Positions 42,725 to 56,095 are shown, counted from the first letter of the stretch. The stretch: 64,000 bases of DNA from Novosphingobium kaempferiae (GCF_021227995.1 NZ_CP089301.1:4464001-4528000); one strand, 5' to 3'. Notes: generated by a model from the sequence alone, not told the origin. Made by a program: numbers and translations.

Positions 42725-42764
42725 GGTCTGTCCTGAACGGCGCGGCTTCGACGGCTTCGGCATG

Positions 42765-42842
42765 ACCCTTCGACGAACTCAGGGTGAGCGGAGTTGGTAT
42801 AATAACCTTCGATCCCGCTCAGGCTGAGCTCGTCGAAGCCCC
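42765..42842. repeat. Palindromic repeat, family A
   Basis: Arms CCCTTCGACGAACTCAGGGT and GGCTGAGCTCGTCGAAGCCC around a short AT-rich centre, in the gap between the DUF455 and bcp genes. Confidence 0.82.
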
Positions 42843-42870
42843 CTCGGCAGGGCGCTGGGTCGTCGAGAAA

Positions 42871-43356
42871 TCAAAGCGCCTTGGCGGCTTCCAGCACCTT
42901 GGCGGCGTGGTCCTTGACCTTCACCTTGTCCCAGACTTGCGCGATTTTACCGTCCGCGCCGATCAGGTACGTGGTGCGCACCATGCCCATGTAGGTGCGA
43001 CCATAGTTCTGCTTCTCGGTCCAGATGCCGAGCGCGTCGGACAGGCCGTTCTCCTCCGCATCGGTGGCAAGCGGAGCCTTCAGGTCATGCTTGGCGATGA
43101 AGTTCTGGTGCTTCTTCGCCGAATCCTTGCTGACGCCGAGCAGCGCCGTTCCGGCTGCGTCGAATTCCGCCTTGAGCGCCGAAAAATCGATGTTTTCCGT
43201 GGTGCAGCCCGGCGTCGCGTCCTTGGGATAGAAGAACACGACGAGCTTTTGCCCTGCGAAGTCCGATGCCTTCACGCTGCCGCCTTCGGGGGTTTCGAGC
43301 GCGATGTCGGGGAAGGTGTCGCCGATGTGCGGACGGCCGCTTTCGGGGGTGGTCAT
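42871..43356 (-). CDS. bcp: Thiol peroxidase of the BCP/PrxQ type
   Basis: The protein is 161 residues. The peroxidatic cysteine is Cys51 in ATPGCTTENIDF, with the surrounding VVFFYPKD and the C-terminal TTYLIGADGKI typical of peroxiredoxins. It is the only cysteine in the protein; the usual PrxQ resolving cysteine five residues later is replaced (Asn-Ile-Asp), so it should work as a 1-Cys enzyme with an external thiol. It reduces hydrogen peroxide and organic peroxides in the cytosol. The start overlaps the glnE stop by 4 bases, so it is read after glnE. Confidence 0.93.
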   Translation of the reverse strand: MTTPESGRPHIGDTFPDIALETPEGGSVKASDFAGQKLVVFFYPKDATPGCTTENIDFSALKAEFDAAGTALLGVSKDSAKKHQNFIAKHDLKAPLATDAEENGLSDALGIWTEKQNYGRTYMGMVRTTYLIGADGKIAQVWDKVKVKDHAAKVLEAAKAL

Positions 43357-46073
43357 GCGTCAATCTCCAGTGCTTCGCCGAAGGCCTGCGCCCATGCCGC
43401 CGCGACGTGGCGGCGGGCCTGCGCGATGTCGGTTTCGAGCGCGTCGCGGTCGCCATAGCCGCATGCGCGCACGAGGGCCAGACAAGCGGCGGGGCCGGGC
43501 ATCTGCGCGTCGGGGGCGAGCAGCCGCCCGGCGACAAGCAGGCGGGTCAGCGCATCGTGCGCGCCGACCAGCGCCTCGGGCAGCAGCCCGGCGGCGGCGA
43601 GCGCGCGGACCGCTTCGCCAAGGTCGGGGTCCAGCCCCGGCCCGCGTTCGCGCAGCTGGACGAAGTGGACGATGAACTCCAGATCGACGAGCCCGCCGCG
43701 CATCAGCTTGACGTCGAGCGGGCCGCCCGGCGGCTTGTGACGGGCCATCTTCTCGCGCATTTCCAGCACGTCGGCGCGCAGCTTCGCGGCGTCGCGCGGG
43801 GCGGTGAGGACGCTGCGCACGACTTGGGCCAACGCCTCGCGCCCTGCCGCCGAGCCATAGAGCGGACGCGCGCGGCACAGCGCCATGTGCTCCCATGTCC
43901 ATGCCTGTTCGCGCTGGTAGGTCTCGAAACTCTCCAGGCTGGCGGCGGGCGGACCCTGCTCGCCGGAGGGGCGCAGGCGGGTGTCCACCTCGAACAGCGC
44001 GCCCTGCGCGGTCGCCACCGAAAGCGCGGAGATCGCCCGCTGCGACAGGCGGTTGTAGTAGTGCGTCGCCCCCAGCGGGCGGCGGCCATCGGATTCGCGG
44101 CGGAAGTCGCCACTGAACAAGTATACCAGATCGAGGTCGGAGGCGTGGGTGAGCACCCCGCCGCCCATGCGGCCGAGGCCGAGCACGAGCATCTCGCTTT
44201 CGGCCACCGCCCCATGCGCGCCGCGAAATTCCTCGACCGTCGCGTCGGTCAGCACCACCAGCGCGGCCTCGGCGATGCGGGCGATGGCGTGGCCGACGGC
44301 GAGCGGGTCGTTGGCGCCCTCGATCAGCTGGACGCCCAGCTTGAAGCGCATCTCGCCCACCTTGCGGCGGACTGCATCGAGCTTGCGCTCGTAGTCGTCG
44401 CCCGCCTCGAACCGGGTGAGTTCGGCGACGATCTCCGTGACCGGGCCGGGGAGGTCAAAGGCGCTGGCATCGATCAGCGGGTCGAGCAGGTCGGCGCGGC
44501 GGGCCAGCGCATCGGCCAGCGGCGGGGCGAGGCCGAGGATGCGCGCCAGCATCTCGATCAGCGCGGGGCGTGCCTGGAGCAGATTGAACAGGTTGATCGC
44601 GCTCGGCAGGTTGCCGAGCAGCTGCTCCCAGCGCGCCATAGCGCGCTCCCGATCAGGCGCGGCGGCGAGCGCGGTGAGCAGGTCGGGCCCGATCGCGGCA
44701 AAGGCAGTGCGCGCGGCCTCGGAGCGCAGCGCGCGGACCTTGCCGCCCAGCCACCCCTCGATCCGCGCGGCAAGCCCGGCGGGATCGGCGAAGCCCAGGG
44801 CTTCCAGATCCTCGGGCAGGGTCGACTGGTCGGGCACCGATACCGGCACCGCGCCAGTCGGGGTGTTGGCCATGATGAGCGAGTCGTAACGGTCGCCCAC
44901 CGCCTGCGTGATCGCGGTAAGTTCGTCGAGCAGGGCCTGTCCATCGGGCAGGCCGTCGAGCCGGGCGACGGCGTCGATGCCCTCCGGCGTCTTCGGCAGG
45001 CTGTGGGTCTGCTGGTCCTGCATCATCTGCAGCCTGTGCTCGATCGTGCGCAGTCTGTCATAGCTTTGGCCCAGGCTCAGTGCTTCCTCGGTGTCGATCA
45101 GTCCCCCCTGTGCGAGCGCATCCAGCGTCTCGCGGGTGCCCCGAAGGCGCAGGGCGGGGTGGCGGCCGCCGTGGATCAGCTGGTGGGTCTGGGCGTAGAA
45201 TTCGATCTCGCGAATGCCGCCGCGGCCTTTCTTGAGGTCGAAACCGGGGCCGACTTCCGGGCTTCCCCGCGTGCTGGCGCGGATCTGCGCAGTGAGGCGG
45301 CCGATCTCCGCAATTGCCCCGAAATCAAGGCTTCGGCGCCAGACGAAAGGCCGGATCGCGGCCAGAAACGCCTCTCCCGCCGCGACATCCCCGGCGCAGG
45401 ACCGCGCCCGGATGAAGGCCGCCCGCTCCCACGTCAGCGCGGAGGATTCGTAGTGCGACAGCGCACCTTCCACCGGGATCGCCAGCGGGCTGACCTCGGA
45501 GGCAGGACGCAGGCGCAGGTCGACGCGGAAGACATAGCCCTCATGATCGACGCGAGACAGGATCTCCACCACCGCCCGCGCCACGCGCTGCGCCGCCTCA
45601 CCGGGTTCGTCGCGCTCGCGGCGGGGGAGGACGAGCGGGTCGAAAAGCAGGATCGGGTCGATGTCCGAGCTGTAGTTGAGTTCCCCAGCACCATGCTTGC
45701 CGAGCGCCAGGGCGAAGAAACCCTTGGGATCGGAGGGATCGTAATCCGGCACGCGGCGGCGGATTCCCGCGACGATCGCGGCGTCGAGCGCCCGGTCGGC
45801 GAAGGCGGAAAGCGCGCCGGTGACATCGAGCAGCGGGAACGCGCCCGCGAGGTCGCCTATGGCGAGCGCGAGCGAGAGCGCCTGTCTTTCACGGCGCAGG
45901 GCCGAGGCGGTGTCCGTCACGCCGTCCCCAGCCGCGCGGGCAAGGGCGAGCGCGGCGTCGCCGTCACCTGCGGCGAGCAGTTCGGTCAGCGCCGGAAGCC
46001 GGTCGAGCGCGGTCGCGAGGAAGGGGGCATGGGCGCGGGCCCGGGCGATGGCACTGGTCCAGTCGGCACTCAT
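43353..46073 (-). CDS. glnE: Bifunctional glutamine synthetase adenylyltransferase/adenylyl-removing enzyme (GlnE)
   Basis: From ATG 46073 the protein is 906 residues, within the family range. Two nucleotidyltransferase domains are evident: the N-terminal adenylyl-removing site GKHGAGELNYSSDIDPILLFD (G...DxD) and the C-terminal adenylylating site GRMGGGVLTHASDLDLVYLFS. The helical RELEFYAQ..QLIHGG-like block separates them. GlnE adjusts glutamine synthetase activity in response to PII and glutamine. It forms a two-gene unit with bcp. The frame extends upstream to 46397, but only beyond the divergent M28 gene start, so the shorter form is chosen. Confidence 0.95.
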   Translation of the reverse strand: MSADWTSAIARARAHAPFLATALDRLPALTELLAAGDGDAALALARAAGDGVTDTASALRRERQALSLALAIGDLAGAFPLLDVTGALSAFADRALDAAIVAGIRRRVPDYDPSDPKGFFALALGKHGAGELNYSSDIDPILLFDPLVLPRRERDEPGEAAQRVARAVVEILSRVDHEGYVFRVDLRLRPASEVSPLAIPVEGALSHYESSALTWERAAFIRARSCAGDVAAGEAFLAAIRPFVWRRSLDFGAIAEIGRLTAQIRASTRGSPEVGPGFDLKKGRGGIREIEFYAQTHQLIHGGRHPALRLRGTRETLDALAQGGLIDTEEALSLGQSYDRLRTIEHRLQMMQDQQTHSLPKTPEGIDAVARLDGLPDGQALLDELTAITQAVGDRYDSLIMANTPTGAVPVSVPDQSTLPEDLEALGFADPAGLAARIEGWLGGKVRALRSEAARTAFAAIGPDLLTALAAAPDRERAMARWEQLLGNLPSAINLFNLLQARPALIEMLARILGLAPPLADALARRADLLDPLIDASAFDLPGPVTEIVAELTRFEAGDDYERKLDAVRRKVGEMRFKLGVQLIEGANDPLAVGHAIARIAEAALVVLTDATVEEFRGAHGAVAESEMLVLGLGRMGGGVLTHASDLDLVYLFSGDFRRESDGRRPLGATHYYNRLSQRAISALSVATAQGALFEVDTRLRPSGEQGPPAASLESFETYQREQAWTWEHMALCRARPLYGSAAGREALAQVVRSVLTAPRDAAKLRADVLEMREKMARHKPPGGPLDVKLMRGGLVDLEFIVHFVQLRERGPGLDPDLGEAVRALAAAGLLPEALVGAHDALTRLLVAGRLLAPDAQMPGPAACLALVRACGYGDRDALETDIAQARRHVAAAWAQAFGEALEIDA

Positions 46074-46185
46074 GGCAGGCTTCCTGCCTGTGCCCGCCGC
46101 CAAGGGCAAGACGGATGACGAATACCTTGTCCCCGCTCGCCCGCTCTGGCACCTGTGCGCGCGTTCAAGCAGAGGTCGTCCCCCC

Positions 46186-47888
<1,703 letters not shown>

Positions 47889-47892
<4 letters not shown>

Positions 47893-48881
47893 CTTTCGCT
47901 CTTCCGCCCGAATGGACCCCGCAGGACTGGATCTGGATCGGCTTTCCGCACGATCCGGTCGAGTGGCCCGGCTTTCTGGAGCAGGCGCAGGAACAGATGG
48001 CGGCCTTCGCCAGCGCCGTCGCCGAGAGCGGGCAGGAAGTGCGCCTGCTCGTCCGCGACGAGACGAACCGCGCGCGGGCGAGTGAACTCGTATCGGGCAA
48101 GGTGAAGCTGGAGACGCGCCGCTACGGCGACGTCTGGCTGCGCGATACCGGGCCGCTGGTGACGATGGACAGGCCCAAAGGTTCTGGGGGCCACCGCAAG
48201 GCGATGCGTTTCGGCTTCAATGGCTGGGGCGGCAAGTACCTGATGGACGGCGATCAGGAGATCGGCGAGGAACTGGCCCGCGAGGCCGGGCTGGACGTCG
48301 AGACCGGCGACTGGATCCTCGAAGGCGGCGCGCTCGACGGGGACGGCACCGGCCTTGTCGCGACGACCGAGCAGTGCCTGCTCAACCCCAACCGCAATCC
48401 GCACCTGACCCGCGCCGATCTGGAAATGCGGCTGGAGCGCGACCTCGGCTACGACCGCGTGCTGTGGCTGGGTGACGGCCTCATCAACGACCATACGGAC
48501 GGCCACGTCGACAACCTCGCCCGCTTCGTGGCGCCCAATGTGCTGGCGCTGCCGCGCGCGACCGGCAAGGACGATCCCAACGCCGCGATCTACGCCGATG
48601 CCAAGGCGCGGGCCGAGGCCATGGGCGTGACCGTCGCCGAAGTCCCCTCGCCGGGCCGCGTCGAGACGGACGGGCGCATCGAGCCTGCCAGCTACATGAA
48701 TTTCGCTATCACCTCGAAGCTGGTGGTTGTGCCGATCTACGGCACCGCACACGACGAGGAAGGCGTGGCCGCCATCGCCGCGCTGTTCCCTGACCGCGAC
48801 ACCGTGGGCGTCATGGCGGATGCGGTGCTGGCAGGCGGCGGGTCGTTCCACTGTTCCAGCCAGCAGATGCCCTCGATCTGA
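47889..48881 (+). CDS. aguA: Agmatine deiminase family protein (peptidyl-arginine deiminase fold)
   Basis: From GTG 47889 (GTGA overlap with the peptidase stop; ATG 47877 is the alternative) the protein is 330 residues. Family blocks are present: LPPEWTPQDWIWIGFPH, YGDVWLRDTGPL, MRFGFNGWGGKY, WILEGGALDGDGTG, catalytic NDHTDGHVDNLARF (His and Asp) and the nucleophile in GGGSFHCSSQQMP near the C-terminus. It probably converts agmatine to N-carbamoylputrescine in polyamine synthesis; a broader arginine-derived substrate is possible. Coupled to the M28 peptidase, which is unexplained. Confidence 0.9.
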
Positions 48882-48920
48882 GGCTTTCGCCGTGATCGGA
48901 CTTAACGCTTTGTAAACCAC

Positions 48921-48944
48921 CATGCGTGCAAGACTGCACGCATG
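48921..48944. repeat. Perfect 24-base palindrome
   Basis: CATGCGTGCA and its exact complement flank AGAC. No T-run follows on either strand, so it is more likely an operator or an RNA hairpin than an intrinsic terminator. Confidence 0.6.
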
Positions 48945-49067
48945 GGTCGCATTCTCGCCTTCACGCAGGTTCCCCTGCGCACCTCACGAGCGGACTGGCT
49001 TCGTCCGCTCGTCGTGGGCGGATGCGCGCTCGCTCTCATTCTGGCGCGGACCTCGCTGCCGTTTTGA
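48942..49067 (+). CDS. Possible 41-residue membrane peptide
   Basis: The frame begins at an ATG inside the palindrome (MGRILAFTQVPLRTSRADW) and continues into one hydrophobic segment (LRPLVVGGCALALILARTSLPF). It has a plausible single membrane helix but no Shine-Dalgarno, and I know no family. It is listed because it lies alone in a gap; it may be chance. Confidence 0.2.
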   Translation: MGRILAFTQVPLRTSRADWLRPLVVGGCALALILARTSLPF

Positions 49068-49278
49068 GGTGCTCTCCCGTTCATCGGGCGGCAACCTTTC
49101 CGAGCAAAATCAGCGCTGCGCAACGAAGTGTGGCTGCATTCTGTCTCCACTGTTGCACTGCACACCGATATACCGCAGCGCAGCAAAGCTTTGTCGCATT
49201 CCGATGATGCAATCGAAATCGGTGATCCCCAATCTTGTGGCGAACCTGATGTTTCGCCCGTTCATGGAGATCCCCCCA

Positions 49279-49521
49279 ATGCGCAACATGACTGACGCTG
49301 ACCGCGCCCGCCTGCGCGAATCGTTTATCGGCAATGGCCTTCTGTTTCTGTTCGGCTGTGGCGTGCTGGCCTTCCTGGTCGCCGTCGACCGGGTCGACTG
49401 GTTCTCGATCCGTCCCGCGACCGGAACCTCGATCGCGATGGCTCGTTCGACCGAAAGCGCTCCCAAGGTCGGCCCGGCCGCTGCCGCACCCGTGAGCGTG
49501 GAGCCTGCCAAGACCCAATGA
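49279..49521 (+). CDS. Small single-helix membrane protein upstream of the bestrophin gene
   Basis: An 80-residue protein with start at ATG 49279, supported by GGAGAT 7 bases upstream; the frame extends further left without a better start. After the charged MRNMTDADRARLRESF comes one membrane helix (GNGLLFLFGCGVLAFLVAVDRV) and an Ala/Pro-rich tail. The stop overlaps the bestrophin ATG (ATGA), so the two proteins are probably made together and may interact. Family unknown. Confidence 0.6.
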   Translation: MRNMTDADRARLRESFIGNGLLFLFGCGVLAFLVAVDRVDWFSIRPATGTSIAMARSTESAPKVGPAAAAPVSVEPAKTQ

Positions 49522-50405
49522 TCGTCGCCAAGATACCGAGTTCCACCCGGGTCGTCCGGGAGATCTGGAAACCCCTGGGCCTGCTGTTCGTATGGGACGT
49601 GATCGTCACGATCACGTACTATATCCTCCCCTTCAAGGCGCCCGAACTGCCGATCACCCTGTTCGGTTCGGCACTCGCGCTGTTCCTCGGCTTTCGCAGC
49701 AACTCGGCCTACCAGCGCTGGTGGGAAGGGCGCGGGCTGTGGGGGCTGATGATCAATGCCAGCCGCAACATTTCGCGTGCGGCGCGCAACTTCATGCCGG
49801 ACCCCGAGGCGTCGGAACTCAAGAAGCAGATCATCTATCGCCAGATCGCCTATGTGAACGCGCTGCGCTGCCAGCTTCGCCGGCTGCCGCAGGACGAGGA
49901 CGTGCTGCGCCTCCTTCCCAAGCATGAGAAGGATCTGGCGCTTCAGCGCGTGAATGTCGCCAACGGCATCCTCGACGGTACCGGCCGCCGCATCGACGAG
50001 GCGCGGCGCGCGGGTTGGATCGACACCATCCAGCAGGCGCAGATGGAGGCGGTCCTCGTCGATATCGCCAACTCGCAGGGCGGCATGGAGCGGCTCAAGA
50101 ATACGCCGCTGCCCTTCCAGTACCGCTTCATCCCGGAAGTGTTCACGCACCTGTTCTGCGTGCTGCTGCCGATCGGTCTGGTCGAGACGCTGCAGTTCGC
50201 GACGCCGCTGGGATCGACCATCGCGGGCCTGATGTTCCTCGCCGTGCTGGCGATCGGTGACGATCTGGTGGATCCCTTCGCCAACGATGTCCACGACCTG
50301 CCGCTCAACGCCATGTGCCGCACGATCGAGATCGACCTGCTCCAGTGCATCGGCGAGGAAGCGCCCGCCCCGGTCCAGCCTGACAAGCATGGGGTGCTGT
50401 GGTAA
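49518..50405 (+). CDS. Bestrophin-family ion channel (YneE/UPF0187)
   Basis: The protein is 295 residues with the bacterial bestrophin layout: a first hydrophobic region (LGLLFVWDVIVTITYYIL), LPITLFGSALALFLGFRSNSAYQRWWEGR (the RxNxxYxRWWEgR signature), a long helical middle part, FQYRFIPEVFTHLFCVLLPIG, and VLAIGDDLVDPFANDVHDLPLNAMC at the end. Bacterial homologues form pentameric channels in the inner membrane with cation or anion selectivity. It is coupled to the small membrane gene before it and followed by another after 10 bases. Confidence 0.92.
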   Translation: MIVAKIPSSTRVVREIWKPLGLLFVWDVIVTITYYILPFKAPELPITLFGSALALFLGFRSNSAYQRWWEGRGLWGLMINASRNISRAARNFMPDPEASELKKQIIYRQIAYVNALRCQLRRLPQDEDVLRLLPKHEKDLALQRVNVANGILDGTGRRIDEARRAGWIDTIQQAQMEAVLVDIANSQGGMERLKNTPLPFQYRFIPEVFTHLFCVLLPIGLVETLQFATPLGSTIAGLMFLAVLAIGDDLVDPFANDVHDLPLNAMCRTIEIDLLQCIGEEAPAPVQPDKHGVLW

Positions 50406-50415
50406 TCGGGAGGGC

Positions 50416-50610
50416 ATGAGCCTCTCGAAAGATCGCCAGATCACCAGCGCCGTGGTGCGCATCGGCAAGAGCTTCAGCGCAGAAGCCCGGGCGGACTTCA
50501 GTCCGGCCGGGCTTCTTGCCGTTGGAACGATGGTATCGGGGATACTTCTGGGCAGCGCGGTGATCGTCGCCGCCGCCCGTCGCGGCAAGCGCCGCCGGAT
50601 CGAGGGATAG
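50416..50610 (+). CDS. Small membrane protein of unknown function
   Basis: A 64-residue protein from ATG 50416 with the good ribosome binding site GGGAGGG just upstream. It has an N-terminal amphipathic part (SAVVRIGKSFSAEARADF), one membrane helix (PAGLLAVGTMVSGILLGSAVIVAAA) and a very basic end RRGKRRRIEG. It is the third gene of the bestrophin unit, ending at the shared terminator. Function unknown. Confidence 0.6.
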   Translation: MSLSKDRQITSAVVRIGKSFSAEARADFSPAGLLAVGTMVSGILLGSAVIVAAARRGKRRRIEG

Positions 50611-50631
50611 GGCCGCAGGGCCCCATCCCTC
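50602..50631. terminator. Bidirectional hairpin between converging genes
   Basis: GAGGGAT-A-GGGCC pairs with GGCCC-C-ATCCCTC around a GCAG loop (12 pairs, one mismatch). It overlaps the stop codon of the small gene and lies 13 bases past the maeB stop. Confidence 0.6.
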
Positions 50632-50643
50632 GCATTTCCATTA

Positions 50644-52935
<2,292 letters not shown>

Positions 52936-53020
52936 TAACGGATGTTAGGCTCACGCGATAGGGGAAAGGCGGGTTTCGGGCGCTTCCCAAAATGACAGGT
53001 GCGCCGCTAACGCTGCTCGT

Positions 53021-55639
53021 ATGACTTCCGGCGCGACTCCGATGATGGCGCAGTATCTGACACTGCGTGAGGAAGCGGGCGATTGCCTGCTGTTCTATCG
53101 CATGGGCGACTTCTTCGAGCTGTTCTTCGAGGACGCGAAGATCGCGGCCCAGGTGCTCGACATCGCCCTGACGACGCGGGGCGAGCATCTGGGGCAGCCG
53201 ATCCCGATGTGCGGCGTGCCCGTCCATGCGGCGGAGGGCTATCTGGCCCGCCTCATCAAGGCGGGCTGCCGCGTCGCCATCGCCGAGCAGACCGAGACTC
53301 CCGCCGAGGCCAAGGAGCGCGCCCGCAAGGAAGGCCGGGCCTCCAAGTCGCTGGTCGCGCGCGGCATCGTGCGCTTCGTCACGGCGGGCACGCTGACCGA
53401 GGAATCGCTGCTGGAGCCGCGCCGCGCCAATGTGCTGGCGGCGGCCTGCGAAGTGCGCGGGATCGTCGGCATTGCGGCCTGCGACATCTCCACCGGTCGC
53501 ATGGAGCTGGAGGAGTGCGATCCCGAGCGGCTGGCGGCGGCGCTGGCGCGTCTGGGCGCGAGCGAACTGGTGGTGCCCGACGGCTGGGAGAGTGCCCCCG
53601 AAGCGGCGATCCGGCGTTCGGCGCACGAGTTCTCTTCCGACGGCGGCGATGCGCGGTTGAAGCTGGTCCATGGTGTCGCGACGCTCGACGGCTTCGGCGC
53701 GTTCACGCGGGCGATGCTGGCGGCGGCGGGGGGGCTCATCGCCTATCTCGACCATGTGGGCCGCGGCTCGCTGCCGCTGTTGCTGCCGCCCGAGGCGCGG
53801 GCCGGTGATGCCGCGCTGGCGATGGACGAGGCCACGCGCGCCAGCCTGGAGATTCTCGAAGCCGCGCAGGGCGGGCGCAAGGGCAGCCTGATCGACGCCA
53901 TCGACCGCTGTGTCACCGGCGCGGGCGCACGCCAGCTGGCGGAGGATCTCTCCGCGCCCCTGACCGACCGCATGGCCATCGCCGAGCGGCTCGAACTGGT
54001 CGAATGGCTCCACGGCGATGCCCTGCTGCGCGAGGACATGCGCGCAGCGCTGCGGGCGCTGCCCGACGTCAGCCGCGCACTGGGCCGCGTGGTGGCGGGA
54101 CGCGGCTCTCCGCGCGACCTCGGCCAGCTGCGTGACGGCCTGAGTGGTGCGCGCCGCATCGGCGAGCGGCTGTCGGGACGGGACGACCTGCCGGTGCTGC
54201 TGGAGCGGGTGCTGCCCGATCTCGGCGGCCACGGTGCGCTCGTCGATCACTTCGCCCGCGCGCTGGTGGAGACGCCGCCGACCGAGCGCGGGCAGGGCGG
54301 CTACATCGCCAGCGGCTACGACGCCGCGCTCGACGAACTGCGCGTCATGTCGGGCAATGCCCGCCGCGCCATCGCCGCGCTGGAGGCGAAGTACCGCGAC
54401 GAGACCGCCGTTGCCTCGCTCAAAATCAAGCACAACAACGTGCTCGGCTACTTCATCGAAGTGCCGCAGCGCCATGCCGACAAGCTGATGGAGCCCGAGA
54501 GCGGCTTCTCGCACCGCCAGACGATGGCAGGCGCGATGCGCTTCAATGCGCTGGCGCTGCACGAGGAAGCCGCACGCATCACCGAGGCGGGCGGGCATGC
54601 CCTCGCCGCCGAGGAAGCGCATTTCGAGGGGCTGGTGGCCGAAGCCGTCGCCGCCCGTCGCGCCATCGCCCGCACCGCCGCCGCGCTCGCCCGCATCGAC
54701 GTTGCCGCCGGGCAGGCCGAGCGCGCCGCTGAGGGCGGCTGGACGCGCCCGCAGGTGGTCGACGGCCTCTCGCTCGATATCGAGGGCGGGCGCCATCCGG
54801 TGGTGGAAGCGGCGCTGAAGGCGCAGGGCGAGCGTTTCGTCGCCAACGACTGCCGCCTTGCCAGCCACGACCGGCTCTGGCTGATCGGCGGCCCCAACAT
54901 GGGCGGTAAATCGACGTTCCTGCGGCAGAACGCGCTGATCGTGCTGCTGGCGCAGGCGGGCGGTTTCGTGCCTGCCAAGTCCGCGAGGATCGGCATGGTC
55001 GACCGCCTGTTCAGCCGCGTCGGCGCCTCCGACAACCTCGCGCGCGGACGTTCGACCTTCATGGTCGAGATGGTGGAGACCGCCGCCATCCTTGCGCAGG
55101 CGAGCGAGAAGAGCTTCGTCATCCTCGACGAAGTGGGGCGCGGCACGTCCACCTATGACGGCCTCGCGCTGGCATGGGCGGTGGCCGAGGCGGTACACGA
55201 GAGCAACCGCTGCCGCTGCCTCTTCGCGACGCACTACCACGAACTCGCGCGGCTGGCCGAGACCTGCGAGGCGCTCTCGCTCCACCACGTCCGCGCGCGG
55301 GAATGGAAGGGTGAACTCGTCCTGCTTCACGAATTGTCCGAAGGCCCGGCGGACCGCAGCTACGGCCTTGCCGTCGCGCGGCTGGCGGGCGTGCCGCCCA
55401 AGGTCATCAGCCGTGCCAAGTCGGTGCTGGAAAAGCTGGAGAAGGGTCGCGCCGAGACTGGTGGCCTCGCGGCGGGCCTCGGCGACCTGCCGCTGTTCGC
55501 CGCCGCGCAGGATGTGCGCGAGGAACAGTGCGACACCCTGCGCGACAAGCTGCGAGACATGGACGTCGATGCCCTGTCGCCGCGCGATGCGCTGGAGATC
55601 CTCTACGACCTCAAGCGCGAGGCGGGAACCGAAGGCTGA
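53021..55639 (+). CDS. mutS: DNA mismatch repair protein MutS
   Basis: The protein is 872 residues. The mismatch-binding domain has the Phe-x-Glu motif in YRMGDFFELFFEDA. The connector and lever domains follow, then the ATPase: Walker A GPNMGGKSTFLRQ (about 623-635), the ARG/STF segment GRSTFMVEMVETA, Walker B FVILDEVGRGTSTYDG and ATHYHEL. MutS recognises mismatches and recruits MutL. Monocistronic; divergent from maeB with an 85-base gap. The ATG at 53021 gives the expected MxxxxTPMMAQYLxLRE start. Confidence 0.97.
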   Translation: MTSGATPMMAQYLTLREEAGDCLLFYRMGDFFELFFEDAKIAAQVLDIALTTRGEHLGQPIPMCGVPVHAAEGYLARLIKAGCRVAIAEQTETPAEAKERARKEGRASKSLVARGIVRFVTAGTLTEESLLEPRRANVLAAACEVRGIVGIAACDISTGRMELEECDPERLAAALARLGASELVVPDGWESAPEAAIRRSAHEFSSDGGDARLKLVHGVATLDGFGAFTRAMLAAAGGLIAYLDHVGRGSLPLLLPPEARAGDAALAMDEATRASLEILEAAQGGRKGSLIDAIDRCVTGAGARQLAEDLSAPLTDRMAIAERLELVEWLHGDALLREDMRAALRALPDVSRALGRVVAGRGSPRDLGQLRDGLSGARRIGERLSGRDDLPVLLERVLPDLGGHGALVDHFARALVETPPTERGQGGYIASGYDAALDELRVMSGNARRAIAALEAKYRDETAVASLKIKHNNVLGYFIEVPQRHADKLMEPESGFSHRQTMAGAMRFNALALHEEAARITEAGGHALAAEEAHFEGLVAEAVAARRAIARTAAALARIDVAAGQAERAAEGGWTRPQVVDGLSLDIEGGRHPVVEAALKAQGERFVANDCRLASHDRLWLIGGPNMGGKSTFLRQNALIVLLAQAGGFVPAKSARIGMVDRLFSRVGASDNLARGRSTFMVEMVETAAILAQASEKSFVILDEVGRGTSTYDGLALAWAVAEAVHESNRCRCLFATHYHELARLAETCEALSLHHVRAREWKGELVLLHELSEGPADRSYGLAVARLAGVPPKVISRAKSVLEKLEKGRAETGGLAAGLGDLPLFAAAQDVREEQCDTLRDKLRDMDVDALSPRDALEILYDLKREAGTEG

Positions 55640-55653
55640 TCCGCTTCCCCGTC

Positions 55654-55730
55654 CGTCATTGCGAGCGCAGCGAAGCAATCCAGAGCCATGCGCCCATCAT
55701 GGATTGCTTCGCTGCGCTCGCAATGACGAA
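55654..55730. repeat. Palindromic repeat, family B
   Basis: Clean copy: CGTCATTGCGAGCGCAGCG arm, CATGCGCCCATCATG in the centre, and the exact inverted arm. Just downstream of mutS. Confidence 0.88.
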
Positions 55731-55789
55731 GTGAGGGGCCCGCGAAAGGGCGGCACGGAGTCTTAACCGATCGGCGTTATGCTGCGCGC

Positions 55790-55981
55790 ATGTTCGGCAT
55801 AAAGATCGCGCATGTCTTCCGCAGCCGCTGGCACGCGCTGCTGTGGTCGGCGGGCATCCTGATGACCGCATACTGCTCCATCCCCACGCCAGACGACGAC
55901 AGCGACACGCCGACCCAGGATCAGGTCTTGCAGGCGCAGCAGGCGGCATCGGCCTGGAGCGCGGCGAACGGCAGCCACTAG
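55790..55981 (+). CDS. Small protein with one membrane helix
   Basis: A 63-residue ORF: MFGIKIAHVFRSRWHALLW leads into a short membrane helix (ALLWSAGILMTAYCSIP), then an acidic, Gln/Ala-rich tail (DDDSDTPTQDQVLQAQQAASAW). The composition (positively charged start, hydrophobic segment, acidic tail) is that of a real small inner-membrane or secreted protein. I do not know a family name. Transcribed alone between the repeat and the L10 leader. Confidence 0.5.
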   Translation: MFGIKIAHVFRSRWHALLWSAGILMTAYCSIPTPDDDSDTPTQDQVLQAQQAASAWSAANGSH

Positions 55982-56095
55982 GCGCGCGCCGCGCTTGACT
56001 TTCCCTGCCTCATCCGTCATTGGCCCGCCCTGACCGACGGGGTGATTCCCGCCGATCATCCGTCCGAGACCGCTGCTGAGGGTTCCCCTCTTAAT

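Larger units (their letters stand above)
48882..49278. other. Intergenic region with a perfect palindrome and a doubtful small ORF
   Basis: About 400 bases. The left part holds the palindrome at 48921-48944 and a possible 41-codon frame; the right part (49090-49270) shows no gene and probably carries the promoter for the small membrane protein and bestrophin genes. Confidence 0.45.

Noticed and set aside
43266..46118. 950-codon plus-strand frame opposite glnE
   Set aside because: Shadow of glnE, whose two nucleotidyltransferase motifs make the minus strand the coding one.
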